Below, one piece after another: positions 14,172 through 24,092 of a DNA stretch of 35,515 nt. Source of the stretch: Gilvimarinus gilvus (GTDB lineage Bacteria > Pseudomonadota > Gammaproteobacteria > Pseudomonadales > Cellvibrionaceae); NCBI RefSeq assembly GCF_030518155.1, contig NZ_JAULRU010000257.1:1-35515 (forward strand), in the 5' to 3' direction. Within the stretch, counting starts at the first letter, position 1; each line of letters begins with the position of its first letter. A program made the translations under genes and the position numbers. Below the pieces are notes generated by a model that worked only from the letters and a program-made list of their open reading frames with translations, had not been told where the DNA came from and did no database searches.

Positions 14172-15441
14172 GCCCGCCTTCGCTCAAGCTTCTTTTAGCA
14201 AACAACCCAACAACGCCAAAGCACAATAAAGGCACAACAACCGCCGTGTGCATACTGGTCAAATCGGACACCAACCCCATGATCGCGGTAATGATAGCGC
14301 CCCCGATAATAGCCATAATCAGCAGCGAAGACCCGGTCTTCGCTAAACCGCCCAAGCCTTTAATGCTAAGGGCAAAAATAGTCGGGAACATCAGCGACAT
14401 AAAGAAGCTGGTAGAGGCCAGCGCAATAAGCCCAGAGTGATTGGCCGCGACCACAGCGTAACCGCATAGCAGAATATTGATAAGCGCGTACCACCCCATT
14501 AAACGGGCCGGATTTACATAGCCCATCAGCCAGGTAGAGAAGAAGCGCCCCACCATAAACGCCACCAATGACAGCGTCAGATAAGTTGCCAGCGACTTTT
14601 CACCCGCGCCCGGCATTGCCTCCTGACCGTAGCGAATCATAAAGCTCCAAATGCAAACCTGCGCCCCCACATAGAAAAACTGCGCCAACACACCAAACAT
14701 ATAGTACCGCTGGTTAAACAACGCTTTAAAATCAGCCAACCGGAAGGTTTCATCGCTGTCAGTGTGTTTACTGGCTAACACTGGAAACTTAACCAGCGCC
14801 ACGGCCAGCGCCCAACACAGCACCACCGCTGCGATGGCCAAATAGGGGCCGGCCACCGCCTGCACCTCCGAGGTGTAAAACGCGGTTTGCTCGGCGGCAC
14901 TCATAGCGGCCAATTCATCGGGGGAATGTTCAACACCCGATAAAATAAACTCGCGGCCGATAAGCACACCCGATATTGTCCCCAATGAGTTAAACGACTG
15001 AGCAAAATTCAGTCGTCGCTCGGCCGTTGCCGGATCGCCCAACGCCACAATCAACGGATTGGCGGAGGTTTCCAGAAAAGACAAACCGCTGGCAATAATA
15101 AAGAGAGCCGCCAGAAAAAAGACATACTCGTGGGCAAGCGCAGCCGGGTAAAACAAACCCGCACCAACCGCATAGAGCAGTAACCCGACGATAACCGCCG
15201 CCTTGTAACCAAAGCGCTTCATGGCGAGAGCCGCGGGTATCGCAAACACAAAATAACCAAAGTAGAACGCCGACTGCACCAAACCCGACTGCAAATCCGA
15301 CAGTACGAAGGCTTTTTTGAACTGCGTAATTAGAATATCGTTAAGGTTGTTCGCCACACCCCACATAAAGAACAGGCTGACGATAAGCAGTAGTGCAACC
15401 CATATAAGGGCGGGACGGCTGGATGACTGAGAATTACTCAC
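14164..15441 (-). CDS. fucP: L-fucose:H+ symporter (MFS permease)
   Basis: 425 residues with about 12 membrane segments. The first helix carries SLFFMWGVANNLNDILITQF, very close to the FFLWAVANNLNDILLPQF region of E. coli FucP, including the asparagine-aspartate pair whose aspartate couples protons. SGLVQSAFYFGYF follows. A C-terminal half with LIMAIIGGAIITAIMGLVSD matches the FucP/FHS group. It imports L-fucose as first step of the pathway. I prefer GTG 15441, which has GGAG five bases upstream; an in-frame ATG at 15459 lacks a clear binding site. It is the first gene of the fucP-lactonase-iclR unit, divergent from lldD. Confidence 0.93.
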   Translation of the reverse strand: MSNSQSSSRPALIWVALLLIVSLFFMWGVANNLNDILITQFKKAFVLSDLQSGLVQSAFYFGYFVFAIPAALAMKRFGYKAAVIVGLLLYAVGAGLFYPAALAHEYVFFLAALFIIASGLSFLETSANPLIVALGDPATAERRLNFAQSFNSLGTISGVLIGREFILSGVEHSPDELAAMSAAEQTAFYTSEVQAVAGPYLAIAAVVLCWALAVALVKFPVLASKHTDSDETFRLADFKALFNQRYYMFGVLAQFFYVGAQVCIWSFMIRYGQEAMPGAGEKSLATYLTLSLVAFMVGRFFSTWLMGYVNPARLMGWYALINILLCGYAVVAANHSGLIALASTSFFMSLMFPTIFALSIKGLGGLAKTGSSLLIMAIIGGAIITAIMGLVSDLTSMHTAVVVPLLCFGVVGLFAKRSLSEGGHE

Positions 15442-15474
15442 AAGATCTCCACTGGGCATTATGATTATTCGTTA

Positions 15475-15513
15475 TTGTGTCTTGTATACCACAAAAAATA
15501 TTTATAAGTAAAA
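15475..15513. promoter_or_regulatory. fucP-lldD divergent control region with inverted repeat
   Basis: TTGTG (15475-15479) and CACAA (15490-15494) form an inverted repeat with a 10-base spacer containing GTATAC. The segment ATATTTATAAGTAAAA (15498-15513), which resembles one upstream of the aldo/keto reductase operon, follows. The spacing suits an IclR-type operator controlling both directions. No experimental support. Confidence 0.45.
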
Positions 15514-15579
15514 TGGTCTTTATATTTAAAATGTCGTAATCTGCCGAATACTAGAAAAAACAACCTCAAGGCTCACACC

Positions 15580-16725
15580 ATGATTCCTGCCAGCGTTAGC
15601 GATTATCGTACACTCGCACAGCGTCGCCTACCTAAGTTTCTGTTCGAATACATCGACGGTGGCGCCTTTAGTGAATCAACCCTGAGGCGCAATGAAAGCG
15701 ACTTCGAGCACTACCGACTGCGCCAACGCATTCTGCGAAATGTGGATAATGTCGACACCTCCACCGAAATTCTGGGCCAACACGTTGCACTACCGCTGGT
15801 GCTGGCTCCGGTTGGTATCGCCGGGCTCAATGCCCGCCGCGGCGAGGTACAGGCGGTAAAGGCCGCCCACGGCGCCGGTGTCCCTTTTTGCCTTTCCACG
15901 GTTTCCGCCTGCTCGGTAGAAGAGGTCGCCGCCAGCGCCCCCTCCGACTTCTGGTTTCAGCTGTACATGATTCGCGACCGCGGCTTTCTCGACGCGATGC
16001 TCGAGCGCGCCTGGGCTGCCGGCTGCCGCACACTGATTTTTACCGTGGATATGCCGGTACCGGCAACTCGCTATCGCGATATTCGCTCAGGTTTATCGGG
16101 CGGCACCGCACTTCGCAGAAAACTGGCCCGAGCCTCGCAAGCCATGCTTAAGCCGCGCTGGGCATGGGACGTTGGGCTGTGGGGAAGGCCGCACAATCTC
16201 GGCAATATTGCGCCAATACTCGGCGAGAATGCCGGAATCGACGAATTCTGGCGCTGGATGGCAGAGAATTTTGACCCCAGAGTTACCTGGGATGATATGG
16301 CCGTTATTCGCGAAAAATGGCAAGGTAAGCTGGTCATTAAAGGCATACTGGACGCCGATGATGCCATGGCCGCGCGCGACACCGGGGCCGATGGTATTGT
16401 TATCAGTAACCACGGCGGCCGCCAGCTCGACGGCGCCAGCTCCAGTATTGCAGCCCTACCCGCCATCAGTGCAGCCGTAGCTGGGGATCTCGACATTCTG
16501 CTGGACTCGGGTGTTCGCACCGGCGTCGATATTGTGCGAGCGCTGGCATTGGGGGCCAGCGGAGTCATGATCGGTCGGCCATGGGTGTATGGATTAGCCG
16601 CTCGCGGAGAGCGTGGTGTCGCCGACATAATCGACATATTCGCCAAGGAAATGCGCGTGGCCATGGCGCTAACGGGCCAGCAGGGTGTTGCGGGTTTAAC
16701 CCGCGACATCCTGCTGGAGGAATAG
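15580..16725 (+). CDS. lldD: FMN-dependent L-lactate dehydrogenase
   Basis: 381 residues, the usual length for LldD-type alpha-hydroxy-acid dehydrogenases, peripheral inner-membrane enzymes that oxidise L-lactate to pyruvate and pass electrons to quinone. FMN and active-site residues are visible: LAPVGIAG (75-82), FQLYMIRDRG with Y129, TVDMPVPATRYRD (D157, R164), K254 in VIKGILDADDA, SNHGGRQLDG with catalytic H278 and R281, and LLDSGVRTG / GRPWVYG near 305 and 328. Placed divergently from fucP, it would consume the L-lactate released by the FAH-family hydrolase. ATG 15580; only a weak AAGG binding site precedes it. Confidence 0.94.
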   Translation: MIPASVSDYRTLAQRRLPKFLFEYIDGGAFSESTLRRNESDFEHYRLRQRILRNVDNVDTSTEILGQHVALPLVLAPVGIAGLNARRGEVQAVKAAHGAGVPFCLSTVSACSVEEVAASAPSDFWFQLYMIRDRGFLDAMLERAWAAGCRTLIFTVDMPVPATRYRDIRSGLSGGTALRRKLARASQAMLKPRWAWDVGLWGRPHNLGNIAPILGENAGIDEFWRWMAENFDPRVTWDDMAVIREKWQGKLVIKGILDADDAMAARDTGADGIVISNHGGRQLDGASSSIAALPAISAAVAGDLDILLDSGVRTGVDIVRALALGASGVMIGRPWVYGLAARGERGVADIIDIFAKEMRVAMALTGQQGVAGLTRDILLEE

Positions 16726-16737
16726 CTCAATACGCCG

Positions 16738-18132
16738 TTATTGCATCATTGCGCCGAGCGGGAAAGGCTGGCCATTAACGGTGAAAGAGCCGTCGGCCAT
16801 ATTCAGCTCGGTTTTGATTTTACCGTCGCTCTCGGTAAATATGCCCTGAGCAATCATCATATTGAGCATATCCACACCGGGATCACTGCCATCTCCGGGC
16901 GTCATCCCCTGCGCCGCCGCACCCAACTGAGCAAACATTTCCGCCAGTGGGCGATCCAGCTCCGCATTAGCGTTAACCGACACTGCGGTCATTAGCCAAA
17001 ACATGATCATCTCTTGCTCCGGCACCTCTGATTCTTTATCAAAGGTCATGGCCAGATCCGCTTCCATAGTGCCCTGAGGCACGGTAAACGCCAATTCATC
17101 GATGCGAATTTCTGGCCCGCGCGCAACGAACTGCTGCATCACCTCTTGATTAAACATTTTGGAAAAGTCAGGGGCCTCGGGCGTGGCAGCATCCGCCGAC
17201 GCCGCTTGCATAACTTCAGTGTAAGCATCGAGATAGGCGCGGTACGCGTCTAGATCTACATTGACCAGCGACATAACGATTTTAAGGTCTGTGGCCGCCC
17301 CGGCATCGCCCATCACCTTGTCCAGACTCACTTCGCTGACAACATCGAACGCACCGCCGTCATCACTTAACTCAACGTCCGAGGCGACGCGCAACGCGTC
17401 CAAGCCACCACTACCACCAAACGGAGTGCGAAATTCAGCCCCCTCTAAAGTCAGCTCCATCGAGCCTGGGTACACCATTGTGCGCCAATCGAGATGTGCC
17501 AAATCGGCTGCCAGCTCGGCGTTTAGGCCGCGCATGGATGCACTGCTGCTGCCGTCGCTAAACGACGCCTCCGTCATAGCGCCCTGATAGCTCAGCTCGC
17601 CGCCACGAGTTACTCTGCCCTCCCCCTGGTAACCGGAAAAGTCGGCATTTAACTCAGGTGTTTGCAAGGTAAAACCGCGCGCTTTGTCCTGAAACTCAGT
17701 CTCGCCCAACAGCGAGGTTTTACCCCAAACACGGTAAAACGGTTCATCGCCTTCTAACGCCAAGGCATCGTGTACGGTCGTCAGAGTTTCGCCGGCCGGC
17801 CCTGCCCGCCATGCGTAGAGCCCAACTGCGACCCCATCGTTTAGCAGTACCGGACCATGGTCGATAGCGAGTAATACCTTAAATGTCATGGACGGCAACC
17901 CGGCCAGCTCTTCGCTGTTAAACTGAGCCACATCAATACCCAGCTCTACTTCCACCGTAGAGGTGAGCCAGCTGCGCTGATAACTTTTAATATTGGCTTC
18001 GTAGCCTGGGTAGTTATTTAAGCTCTCGACCACTTGCTCAATATGTCCCTGTGCCTGGCGCCCCAAAAGCATTGGAGCGCTCAGCAAGGCGATAATCAGT
18101 GCGATAACAATAATGCCTGAGAGTTTTTTCAT
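16738..18132 (-). CDS. DUF945 (YdgA-like) family protein
   Basis: 464 residues. One N-terminal membrane anchor (about 4-22) is followed by a long beta-rich periplasmic part. The start (MKKLSGIIVIALIIALLSAP), GYEANIKSYQRSWLTSTVEVEL and the C-terminal AQGIFTESDGKIKTELNMAD and NGQPFPLG segments match the DUF945/YdgA family, whose molecular function is not established. ATG 18132 has AAGGA seven bases upstream. The gene faces lldD with 12 bp between stop codons and no clear terminator. Confidence 0.88.
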   Translation of the reverse strand: MKKLSGIIVIALIIALLSAPMLLGRQAQGHIEQVVESLNNYPGYEANIKSYQRSWLTSTVEVELGIDVAQFNSEELAGLPSMTFKVLLAIDHGPVLLNDGVAVGLYAWRAGPAGETLTTVHDALALEGDEPFYRVWGKTSLLGETEFQDKARGFTLQTPELNADFSGYQGEGRVTRGGELSYQGAMTEASFSDGSSSASMRGLNAELAADLAHLDWRTMVYPGSMELTLEGAEFRTPFGGSGGLDALRVASDVELSDDGGAFDVVSEVSLDKVMGDAGAATDLKIVMSLVNVDLDAYRAYLDAYTEVMQAASADAATPEAPDFSKMFNQEVMQQFVARGPEIRIDELAFTVPQGTMEADLAMTFDKESEVPEQEMIMFWLMTAVSVNANAELDRPLAEMFAQLGAAAQGMTPGDGSDPGVDMLNMMIAQGIFTESDGKIKTELNMADGSFTVNGQPFPLGAMMQ

Positions 18133-18306
18133 TCTGGATTCCTTTCTTTAGCTTTTCGTAGGGGCGAGGTTACCACAAAGCCAGTTAACTGTAGCTAGCG
18201 CGACGCGTAAATGGATCATACCGGCATAAATGAGGGACATGGTTTTGACGCAGCGCGGCGCTGGCAGTATTCTGCTGGCCACATTACCGCAAGCGCAACG
18301 CACCCT

Positions 18307-20481
18307 ATGCCAAACTCTCTACTCAAGAGCGATAGACTCCTCGCAACTGTTACAGTTGTTATCGGTATTCTTGCCATAGCAATGGCAGGGTTCGACCTGT
18401 ATGAAAACGGACCCTTCGGAAAATTGATTACCCGGGCTGCGGTGCTAGAGGGCGGCCTCGAGGCTATCGCGCTGGCATCAATTCTCGCTGTTTGTGCATT
18501 GTTAGCAAACCGTATTGCCTTATGCATCGGCATCTGTGTCACTCTGGCGTATTTGCGCAGGCACAATGCCGAATTGTGCTTACTCGCCGGCGTGCTCTAC
18601 CTGGAATTTATACTTGGGTTTAGCCGTACACTTCGCACCAGACTGTCTGCGTCGCCGTGCGCCGAACAATCACTTATACCCGATTTTATTACCGGCATTA
18701 GTCTATGGCTATTACTGTCTTTGCTATTGTCCTGGTTGGGCTTCGCCTACCCCATAACACTGCTGCTAACCTTGGCAGTGCTCGGCACAGCGTGCTTTTG
18801 GGTAAACCAACAAGCGCCGATTACCTATCAATTTGCGCGGTTTTCCCTGACGCTACCCAAACATGAACGAGCGCTCATTGGCTTACTTGCCAGCTGGTTT
18901 TTAATATTGGCTGCACGCACGGCAAATGTCGTAACACACGATTCTCTTTGGTACTTAGCACAGGGCGACCGCTTGCTCGCCCCGCAAGGCTCCATTTTTG
19001 ACCAACTTGGTCTTGTATCCGCCGTTCATTATTTCCCCAAATTGTGGGAGACGTTACTGCTGCCACTAACCTATTTCGATGACGTTCGGGTACAGCAAGG
19101 ATTAGCGCTGGCCATACTAGGCTGGCTGGGTCTCACTATTTACGGTCTTTGTCAGCAACTAAACATTAAGCGCATTTGGTGTTGGTATGCACTGCTTGTT
19201 TTGTTGAGCCTACCTGCCATCGCTAACTCTTCGATCGCGTTAAAAACGGATTTACTGTGCGCCGCGTTTGTCATGATGATGTGTACCGGTCTTGCACAAT
19301 GGAGTACCAAGCGCCGCGTGGGTGATCTATTTATTGCGATTGGCGCCGGCGCTTTGGCCTGTTCGACTAAACTGATTGCCATCCCGTATGTCGGTATTGT
19401 GTTTATCTGTGCTCTGGTTTACGAAATACTGTTTACTCGCAAAAGCTACCCGGCAATTACCCCGCCCAACATTTCGCAATGGCTTATGGTCACCAGTGCG
19501 CTTTTGGTTTCACTCGGCCTGCTGTTGCGAACTTGGCTGTTGACGGGCGTTCCGACCATCGGGCCCGACCCGCTGATAGCGATCTGGCAGGCACTGGGCA
19601 TGGAGATTCAATCCCCCGCGGGTACCTGGAACTGGACCCGATCGCAACAATGGTCTGACGTACCCACATTGCTCTACCAATGGTTGCTGGCGCCCAGCAA
19701 TATGCCCTCCATTCGCATCACTTGGTTTGGCAATATCTGGTTTGTTTGTTTGCTTCTGACCGCATTGGCGATGCTGATTGGCCACAAGCGAACGCAGCCA
19801 ACGCAGGCAATAAATCGTTTCTTACAGCCTCTGGCTATTGCCGGACTCGTTATCGCGGTGGCATGGCAGTATTTTTCGCGAGGTGGCGATGGCAATTATT
19901 TCGTCATTCCGATTGTGGCGGTAACCTGTCTGGCCATGGCTGCTTTAACGCTTCGAATGAAGGCTCAGTGCTCGGCGAGCACAGTGGCCCTACAAATAAT
20001 TTTCCTGAGCGCGTTTGCACTGCACGTATCTCTAAGTTTTATGAACGCCGCCTGGACGCCACCAGGCACCCGGACACTCGACACCAATTTCACGCAAAAA
20101 CCTTGGCAGCCAGGAAACTGGCGAACCCAACGGCTGGATAAAGCCGGGCTCACCAAGATCAACCAATACTTAGAAACTCGCCCTAACACGGAGCGCCTGG
20201 TATCGAGATACTTAAAACAAACCGCTGTGCTACTTCCGGTCCGCACGGAAGCGTTTTTCTCAATCTGGGTTATGCGGCCAGAAATCACAGCAACAACGCA
20301 AAATTTTGTGAGTTATATGCAGCGGTATCAGATCGATCACATGCTCTTTAAGAAGCCCGCCAAGGAAGATGATACTCAGCGCCAAGAGTTACTTGAAGCA
20401 CTACGCAAGCAAGGCTGGAACAAAATAGAAGACCGTGGCGGGGTCCTACTTACGCGACCGGATGCGCGGCTCAACCGGTAA
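18307..20481 (+). CDS. Large polytopic membrane protein, GT-C glycosyltransferase-like
   Basis: About 724 residues with roughly 12-14 hydrophobic segments across the first 600, then a soluble C-terminal tail of about 130 residues. A loop after the fourth or fifth membrane segment carries NVVTHDSLWYLAQGD, reminiscent of the acidic motif in the first large loop of GT-C lipid-linked-sugar transferases. Overall layout fits that fold, but I recognise no specific family, so the transferase idea is weak. I use ATG 18307 (MPNSLLKSDRL); the frame opens at 18211, but its first 32 residues look non-native and neither start has a good binding site. The 3' end overlaps the convergent MATE gene by 11 bp. 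Confidence 0.75.
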   Translation: MPNSLLKSDRLLATVTVVIGILAIAMAGFDLYENGPFGKLITRAAVLEGGLEAIALASILAVCALLANRIALCIGICVTLAYLRRHNAELCLLAGVLYLEFILGFSRTLRTRLSASPCAEQSLIPDFITGISLWLLLSLLLSWLGFAYPITLLLTLAVLGTACFWVNQQAPITYQFARFSLTLPKHERALIGLLASWFLILAARTANVVTHDSLWYLAQGDRLLAPQGSIFDQLGLVSAVHYFPKLWETLLLPLTYFDDVRVQQGLALAILGWLGLTIYGLCQQLNIKRIWCWYALLVLLSLPAIANSSIALKTDLLCAAFVMMMCTGLAQWSTKRRVGDLFIAIGAGALACSTKLIAIPYVGIVFICALVYEILFTRKSYPAITPPNISQWLMVTSALLVSLGLLLRTWLLTGVPTIGPDPLIAIWQALGMEIQSPAGTWNWTRSQQWSDVPTLLYQWLLAPSNMPSIRITWFGNIWFVCLLLTALAMLIGHKRTQPTQAINRFLQPLAIAGLVIAVAWQYFSRGGDGNYFVIPIVAVTCLAMAALTLRMKAQCSASTVALQIIFLSAFALHVSLSFMNAAWTPPGTRTLDTNFTQKPWQPGNWRTQRLDKAGLTKINQYLETRPNTERLVSRYLKQTAVLLPVRTEAFFSIWVMRPEITATTQNFVSYMQRYQIDHMLFKKPAKEDDTQRQELLEALRKQGWNKIEDRGGVLLTRPDARLNR

Positions 20482-21835
20482 GATTTTTTAACCATACCCC
20501 TTTGCTTGTACGTTGACGAATGGGCCACCACTTCAGTGCGTCCTCTACATAAGTAAGGGCGTACAAAACCACAAAAGAGAAGTCAGTAAAAAAGACTGCC
20601 CCCAAGTAAATAGGCACCCCAAAAACCCACATAACAATCACATCCACTAGCAGGCAGTAGTGGGTGTCGCCCCCCGCTCGCAAGACACCCAGTATGCGTA
20701 GCATGTTAATGACCTTCATCCAGACACCCAAACAAAAAACCGCGATGGTTTGGCGCAGTAGCGTTGTGGTGGCGCTATCGACGTGATCAAAGAACTGTAA
20801 AATCCAGGGGCTAATCAACCACAATATAAAAGAAAGCGTAATCACCGTGGTGATTGTTATTCGACTGAAAAACCGACAAAGATAGTCTGCGCCTGCAATA
20901 TCATTGCGCCCTAATGCCTGGCCAACCATTACAGCCGCGGCATTGGCAAAACCGACAAACAGCGCAAAAAAAGTTGTTTCTATGGGCACCATGACGCCCA
21001 TGACAGCCAGCGCCGTGGTACCCGCAAACCCCGAGGCGACATGGTATGCCGCATTGCCAAGCGCCCAAATCGCATGGTTAACCAACAGGGGTATAGAGAA
21101 CCGAACAAAACGCTGTAACTCAACAGGCTCCAGTGCCTGTTTGAGTTCCTGCCATCCAATCGCAAAGCGATGGCGGGTGAGATACAGCCAAGCCAATGTC
21201 AAACCAAGCTGAATGATTCGCGCAAGCAATGTACCCCAGGCCGCGCCGGCGACACCCAGCTCCGGCAACCCAAATTTGCCGAATATCAGCACATAGTTAA
21301 AACCAATGTTTAGGACAACGGCAATAGCTGCAAATATAAGAGGGGCCGTGGTGTTGCCTAACGCCCGCAGCGCCGCCTCATAAACTGTGATGAGCTGAGT
21401 GAGTAGCAGCACCGGAGCCGTTATAAGTAAAAACTGTGCCGTTAGCTGAACAACCGATTGATCTGGGTTAATCCAACCCAACCAAAATGCCCCAAGGCAG
21501 AATATCAAGGTGAATGGCACCATAAACACAGCGCCGAGCAACAAGGCAATTGCCAACGTTTTTTGGCTCGCACGGGTGTTATTTGCCCCCGTATATTGCG
21601 CCACCATGATAGAACAGGCCGTCGCCACGCCCATCATCGTAACCAACATTAAAAAATGCAGCTTTGCAGCCAGGCCCACAGCGGCGACAGCCTCAGCGCC
21701 CAAACCACCCACCATAATCACATCGGCCATACCCAAGAACGCCTGCAATACCATTTGCAGGGCTACGGGCAGAGCGAGTATTAGCATCTTGCGCCAAATA
21801 GGCGGTGCTGAAGAATTGGCAGGTATCTTGATCAT
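20471..21835 (-). CDS. MATE-family multidrug/toxin extrusion transporter
   Basis: 454 residues with 12 membrane segments. The N-terminal LALPVALQMVLQAFLGMADVIMVGGLGAEAVAAVGLA block (about 15-50) and the matching second-half block starting IPLLVNHAIWALGNAAYHVASG (about 245) are the internally duplicated halves of MATE proteins. These export cationic compounds using Na+ or H+. VAQYTGANN (about 80) and VGQALGRNDIAGA (about 303) are the conserved loop motifs. The NorM-like branch is likely; the substrate is unknown. ATG 21835 follows AAAAGGG. Confidence 0.92.
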   Translation of the reverse strand: MIKIPANSSAPPIWRKMLILALPVALQMVLQAFLGMADVIMVGGLGAEAVAAVGLAAKLHFLMLVTMMGVATACSIMVAQYTGANNTRASQKTLAIALLLGAVFMVPFTLIFCLGAFWLGWINPDQSVVQLTAQFLLITAPVLLLTQLITVYEAALRALGNTTAPLIFAAIAVVLNIGFNYVLIFGKFGLPELGVAGAAWGTLLARIIQLGLTLAWLYLTRHRFAIGWQELKQALEPVELQRFVRFSIPLLVNHAIWALGNAAYHVASGFAGTTALAVMGVMVPIETTFFALFVGFANAAAVMVGQALGRNDIAGADYLCRFFSRITITTVITLSFILWLISPWILQFFDHVDSATTTLLRQTIAVFCLGVWMKVINMLRILGVLRAGGDTHYCLLVDVIVMWVFGVPIYLGAVFFTDFSFVVLYALTYVEDALKWWPIRQRTSKGVWLKNLTG

Positions 21836-22015
21836 GAAGCCCTTTTGGCTAAAAAGCGCGCAATATAGTACACAGACACCTCATCGAGCCAGTAGGTTTT
21901 TGTAAACAAGTACCAATACCTGAGCGCTTAATCTGCCAGTGAATGTGCCTTTGCAGAGTAAATACGCTATATTGGCCAAAGCTCCCATTTCCGCCATTAC
22001 GAACCGGACGTCATA

Positions 22016-24052
22016 ATGATGAACCTGATTACACGCTCGCCCCTGCGTTGGCTGGCCCAAGTTACTGCGCTGTTCTCGATTTTGGTGATGTCTGCATGTG
22101 GTGGAGGCAGCTCCGGCACCACATCCGACGGCCCCTCTGACCCAGATACAATCAAGCAAGAACAACCCACATTGTATTTTTCGCAATCTATAGTCGTTAT
22201 GGACTTTGGCGAAACCCCACTGGAGAACCAACTTCTGGGTGGCGCGGGCCAAGGGCTCGTCACCTACAGTTCAAGCGACGTCGATGTTGCGGCCGTCAAT
22301 GAGCGTACCGGCCGGCTGGATATTCGCAAATCAGGTAGCACAACGATTTCAGCGGTTAAAGCGGCCGATGCAAATAACTTTTCCGCCCAAGCCACCTACG
22401 TATTAACGATTGCAGTCGCGGCGCAAGAGCCTCTGGTGTTTGCTCACAACTCGATTGAGCAATACATCGACGAGGAACCGGTGGTCAATACGCTTAGCGG
22501 CGGTTCAGGCACTGTAGAAACCGTCTACAGCTCCAGCGACCCTAGTGTTGTCTCGGTCAACGCTGCAACCGGCGCTCTTACTTTTGTTGACGACGGTACG
22601 GCAAGCATTACCGCCTACAGACCGGCCGACGAGCGTTACGACGAAACCAGTGCGAGCTACACCATCAGCATTTCCAAGTACCCCCAAGAACCTCTCAACT
22701 TTGCCTTAACCGACATTGAGGGAGCCATAGGGTTCGCGCCAGAGGAAAATTCGCTCAGTGGTGGCAGCGGCAATGGTGAAGTCGTGTTCTCATCCCAAGA
22801 TCCAAGCATTGCCACTGTCGCATCAGATACCGGCCTCGTTACACTGGTCAGTTCCGGCAGTACCGACATTACCGCCACCAAACTCGACGACGATTACTAC
22901 CAAGCTACCAGTACCAGCTACACCATCAATGCGTATGACATTGTTGGCGAGTTAGAGATCGACGCAGGCCTAACAGACACTCAAATACAGTGGGCCAGCC
23001 AGAGTGGTAGCATCAATGTACAACGCTCTCGGTTTGCGACCTGCGAGCCAGGAGTGATATCTGGCTGCTATGACTATTCATTGCAAATATTCGCCAACGC
23101 GGACGAAGTACCTTACTTGGACACCTATCCTCGCATTGACCGCACGGCTTATCTTCAATTTAGCAACGACCGCTATGAGTCTGAGCCACTTTTGGTAGCG
23201 CCAACAGAGCAGCCATTTCTACCAACAACCGGAAACTCTCTTTTATTTGTAGAGGGTATGTACTGGTCACTCGGTGGCGCCACCAATGGAACCGTCAACG
23301 ATGAGGTCTGGTTTAGTTCCAACGGGGCGCAGTGGCAAGCATTACCTTTTACTCTCGCACAAGCCGCCCGCGATTTGAGCGCTGTAGTGTTTAACAACGA
23401 AGTGTATATTGGCGGCGGCTGGAACGAGGGTTATTTGCATACCATTTGGAAGCTTACCGATACTGGCTGGCAGCAGGTTGCCGACCCGCAAATCGCTACC
23501 GATACCAGCAGTCATCTAGTTGTTTACAACGACTCGCTATGGCTGGTGAGCAGCGCCGGTATTTGGCACAGTAGCGACGGTAATCAATGGAGTTTACTGA
23601 CCGATGCGCCGGCCTTCAGTGCCCGCAATAACTTCACGGTGTTTACCTTTCACGATCAGCTCTACTTACTAGGCGGCATAGCACTGGATGGCAGCGATGC
23701 GCTTTTGCAAGATGTGTGGCACTCCGCCAACGGCAGCGACTGGCAACTGCTTAGTGCCAGCGCAGGTTTCCCGCCACAATCACATGCAAAAGTGGTTTTA
23801 CACTATGACAGCCTGTATCTGTTGGGCGGTAATACCGGCGTAACCAATGCAGAGGTATACTGGAGCGATGATGCCAACTCTTGGGCGCTCGCCGGTAGCG
23901 CGGATGTTGGCGACTTAACTGATGCTGCCGTCGGCCTCGATGATAACGGCCTGATTATGACCTCACCGCAATCATCGTATTTTTGGCGTTCAAGCGATGC
24001 GTTTGTCTGGCGAACGCCTGTGAATGCGCAGCTTCAATGGCTGGAGAAATAA
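22016..24052 (+). CDS. Surface lipoprotein with three Ig-like (Big_2-type) repeats and a kelch-like propeller
   Basis: 678 residues. The signal peptide ends in VMSAC, giving lipidation at C28, followed by a glycine/serine-rich linker. Three repeats of about 85 residues (about 50-133, 136-220, 221-310) share a pattern: L-x-F near the start, then LxGGSGxGxVxYSSSDPSVxxV, TGxLTxxxxGxxxITA and a closing TSxSYTIxI, as in bacterial Ig-like domains. The C-terminal half (about 395-675) repeats the kelch pattern (LYLLGGxxxxxxxLxDVWxSxNGxxWxLL), suggesting a beta-propeller. Probably an outer-membrane-attached adhesion or glycan-related protein. It starts ATGATG at 22016 and is followed after 40 bp by the DUF748 gene, probably in one operon. 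Confidence 0.87.
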   Translation: MMNLITRSPLRWLAQVTALFSILVMSACGGGSSGTTSDGPSDPDTIKQEQPTLYFSQSIVVMDFGETPLENQLLGGAGQGLVTYSSSDVDVAAVNERTGRLDIRKSGSTTISAVKAADANNFSAQATYVLTIAVAAQEPLVFAHNSIEQYIDEEPVVNTLSGGSGTVETVYSSSDPSVVSVNAATGALTFVDDGTASITAYRPADERYDETSASYTISISKYPQEPLNFALTDIEGAIGFAPEENSLSGGSGNGEVVFSSQDPSIATVASDTGLVTLVSSGSTDITATKLDDDYYQATSTSYTINAYDIVGELEIDAGLTDTQIQWASQSGSINVQRSRFATCEPGVISGCYDYSLQIFANADEVPYLDTYPRIDRTAYLQFSNDRYESEPLLVAPTEQPFLPTTGNSLLFVEGMYWSLGGATNGTVNDEVWFSSNGAQWQALPFTLAQAARDLSAVVFNNEVYIGGGWNEGYLHTIWKLTDTGWQQVADPQIATDTSSHLVVYNDSLWLVSSAGIWHSSDGNQWSLLTDAPAFSARNNFTVFTFHDQLYLLGGIALDGSDALLQDVWHSANGSDWQLLSASAGFPPQSHAKVVLHYDSLYLLGGNTGVTNAEVYWSDDANSWALAGSADVGDLTDAAVGLDDNGLIMTSPQSSYFWRSSDAFVWRTPVNAQLQWLEK

Positions 24053-24092
24053 ACCACTACGCAGCACATTAATCCAAAAGTGGAAGGAATCC

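Noticed and set aside
14164-15441. Calling the permease a general glucose/galactose transporter (GluP)
   Set aside because: The first-helix ANNLNDILI motif and fucose gene context fit FucP better.
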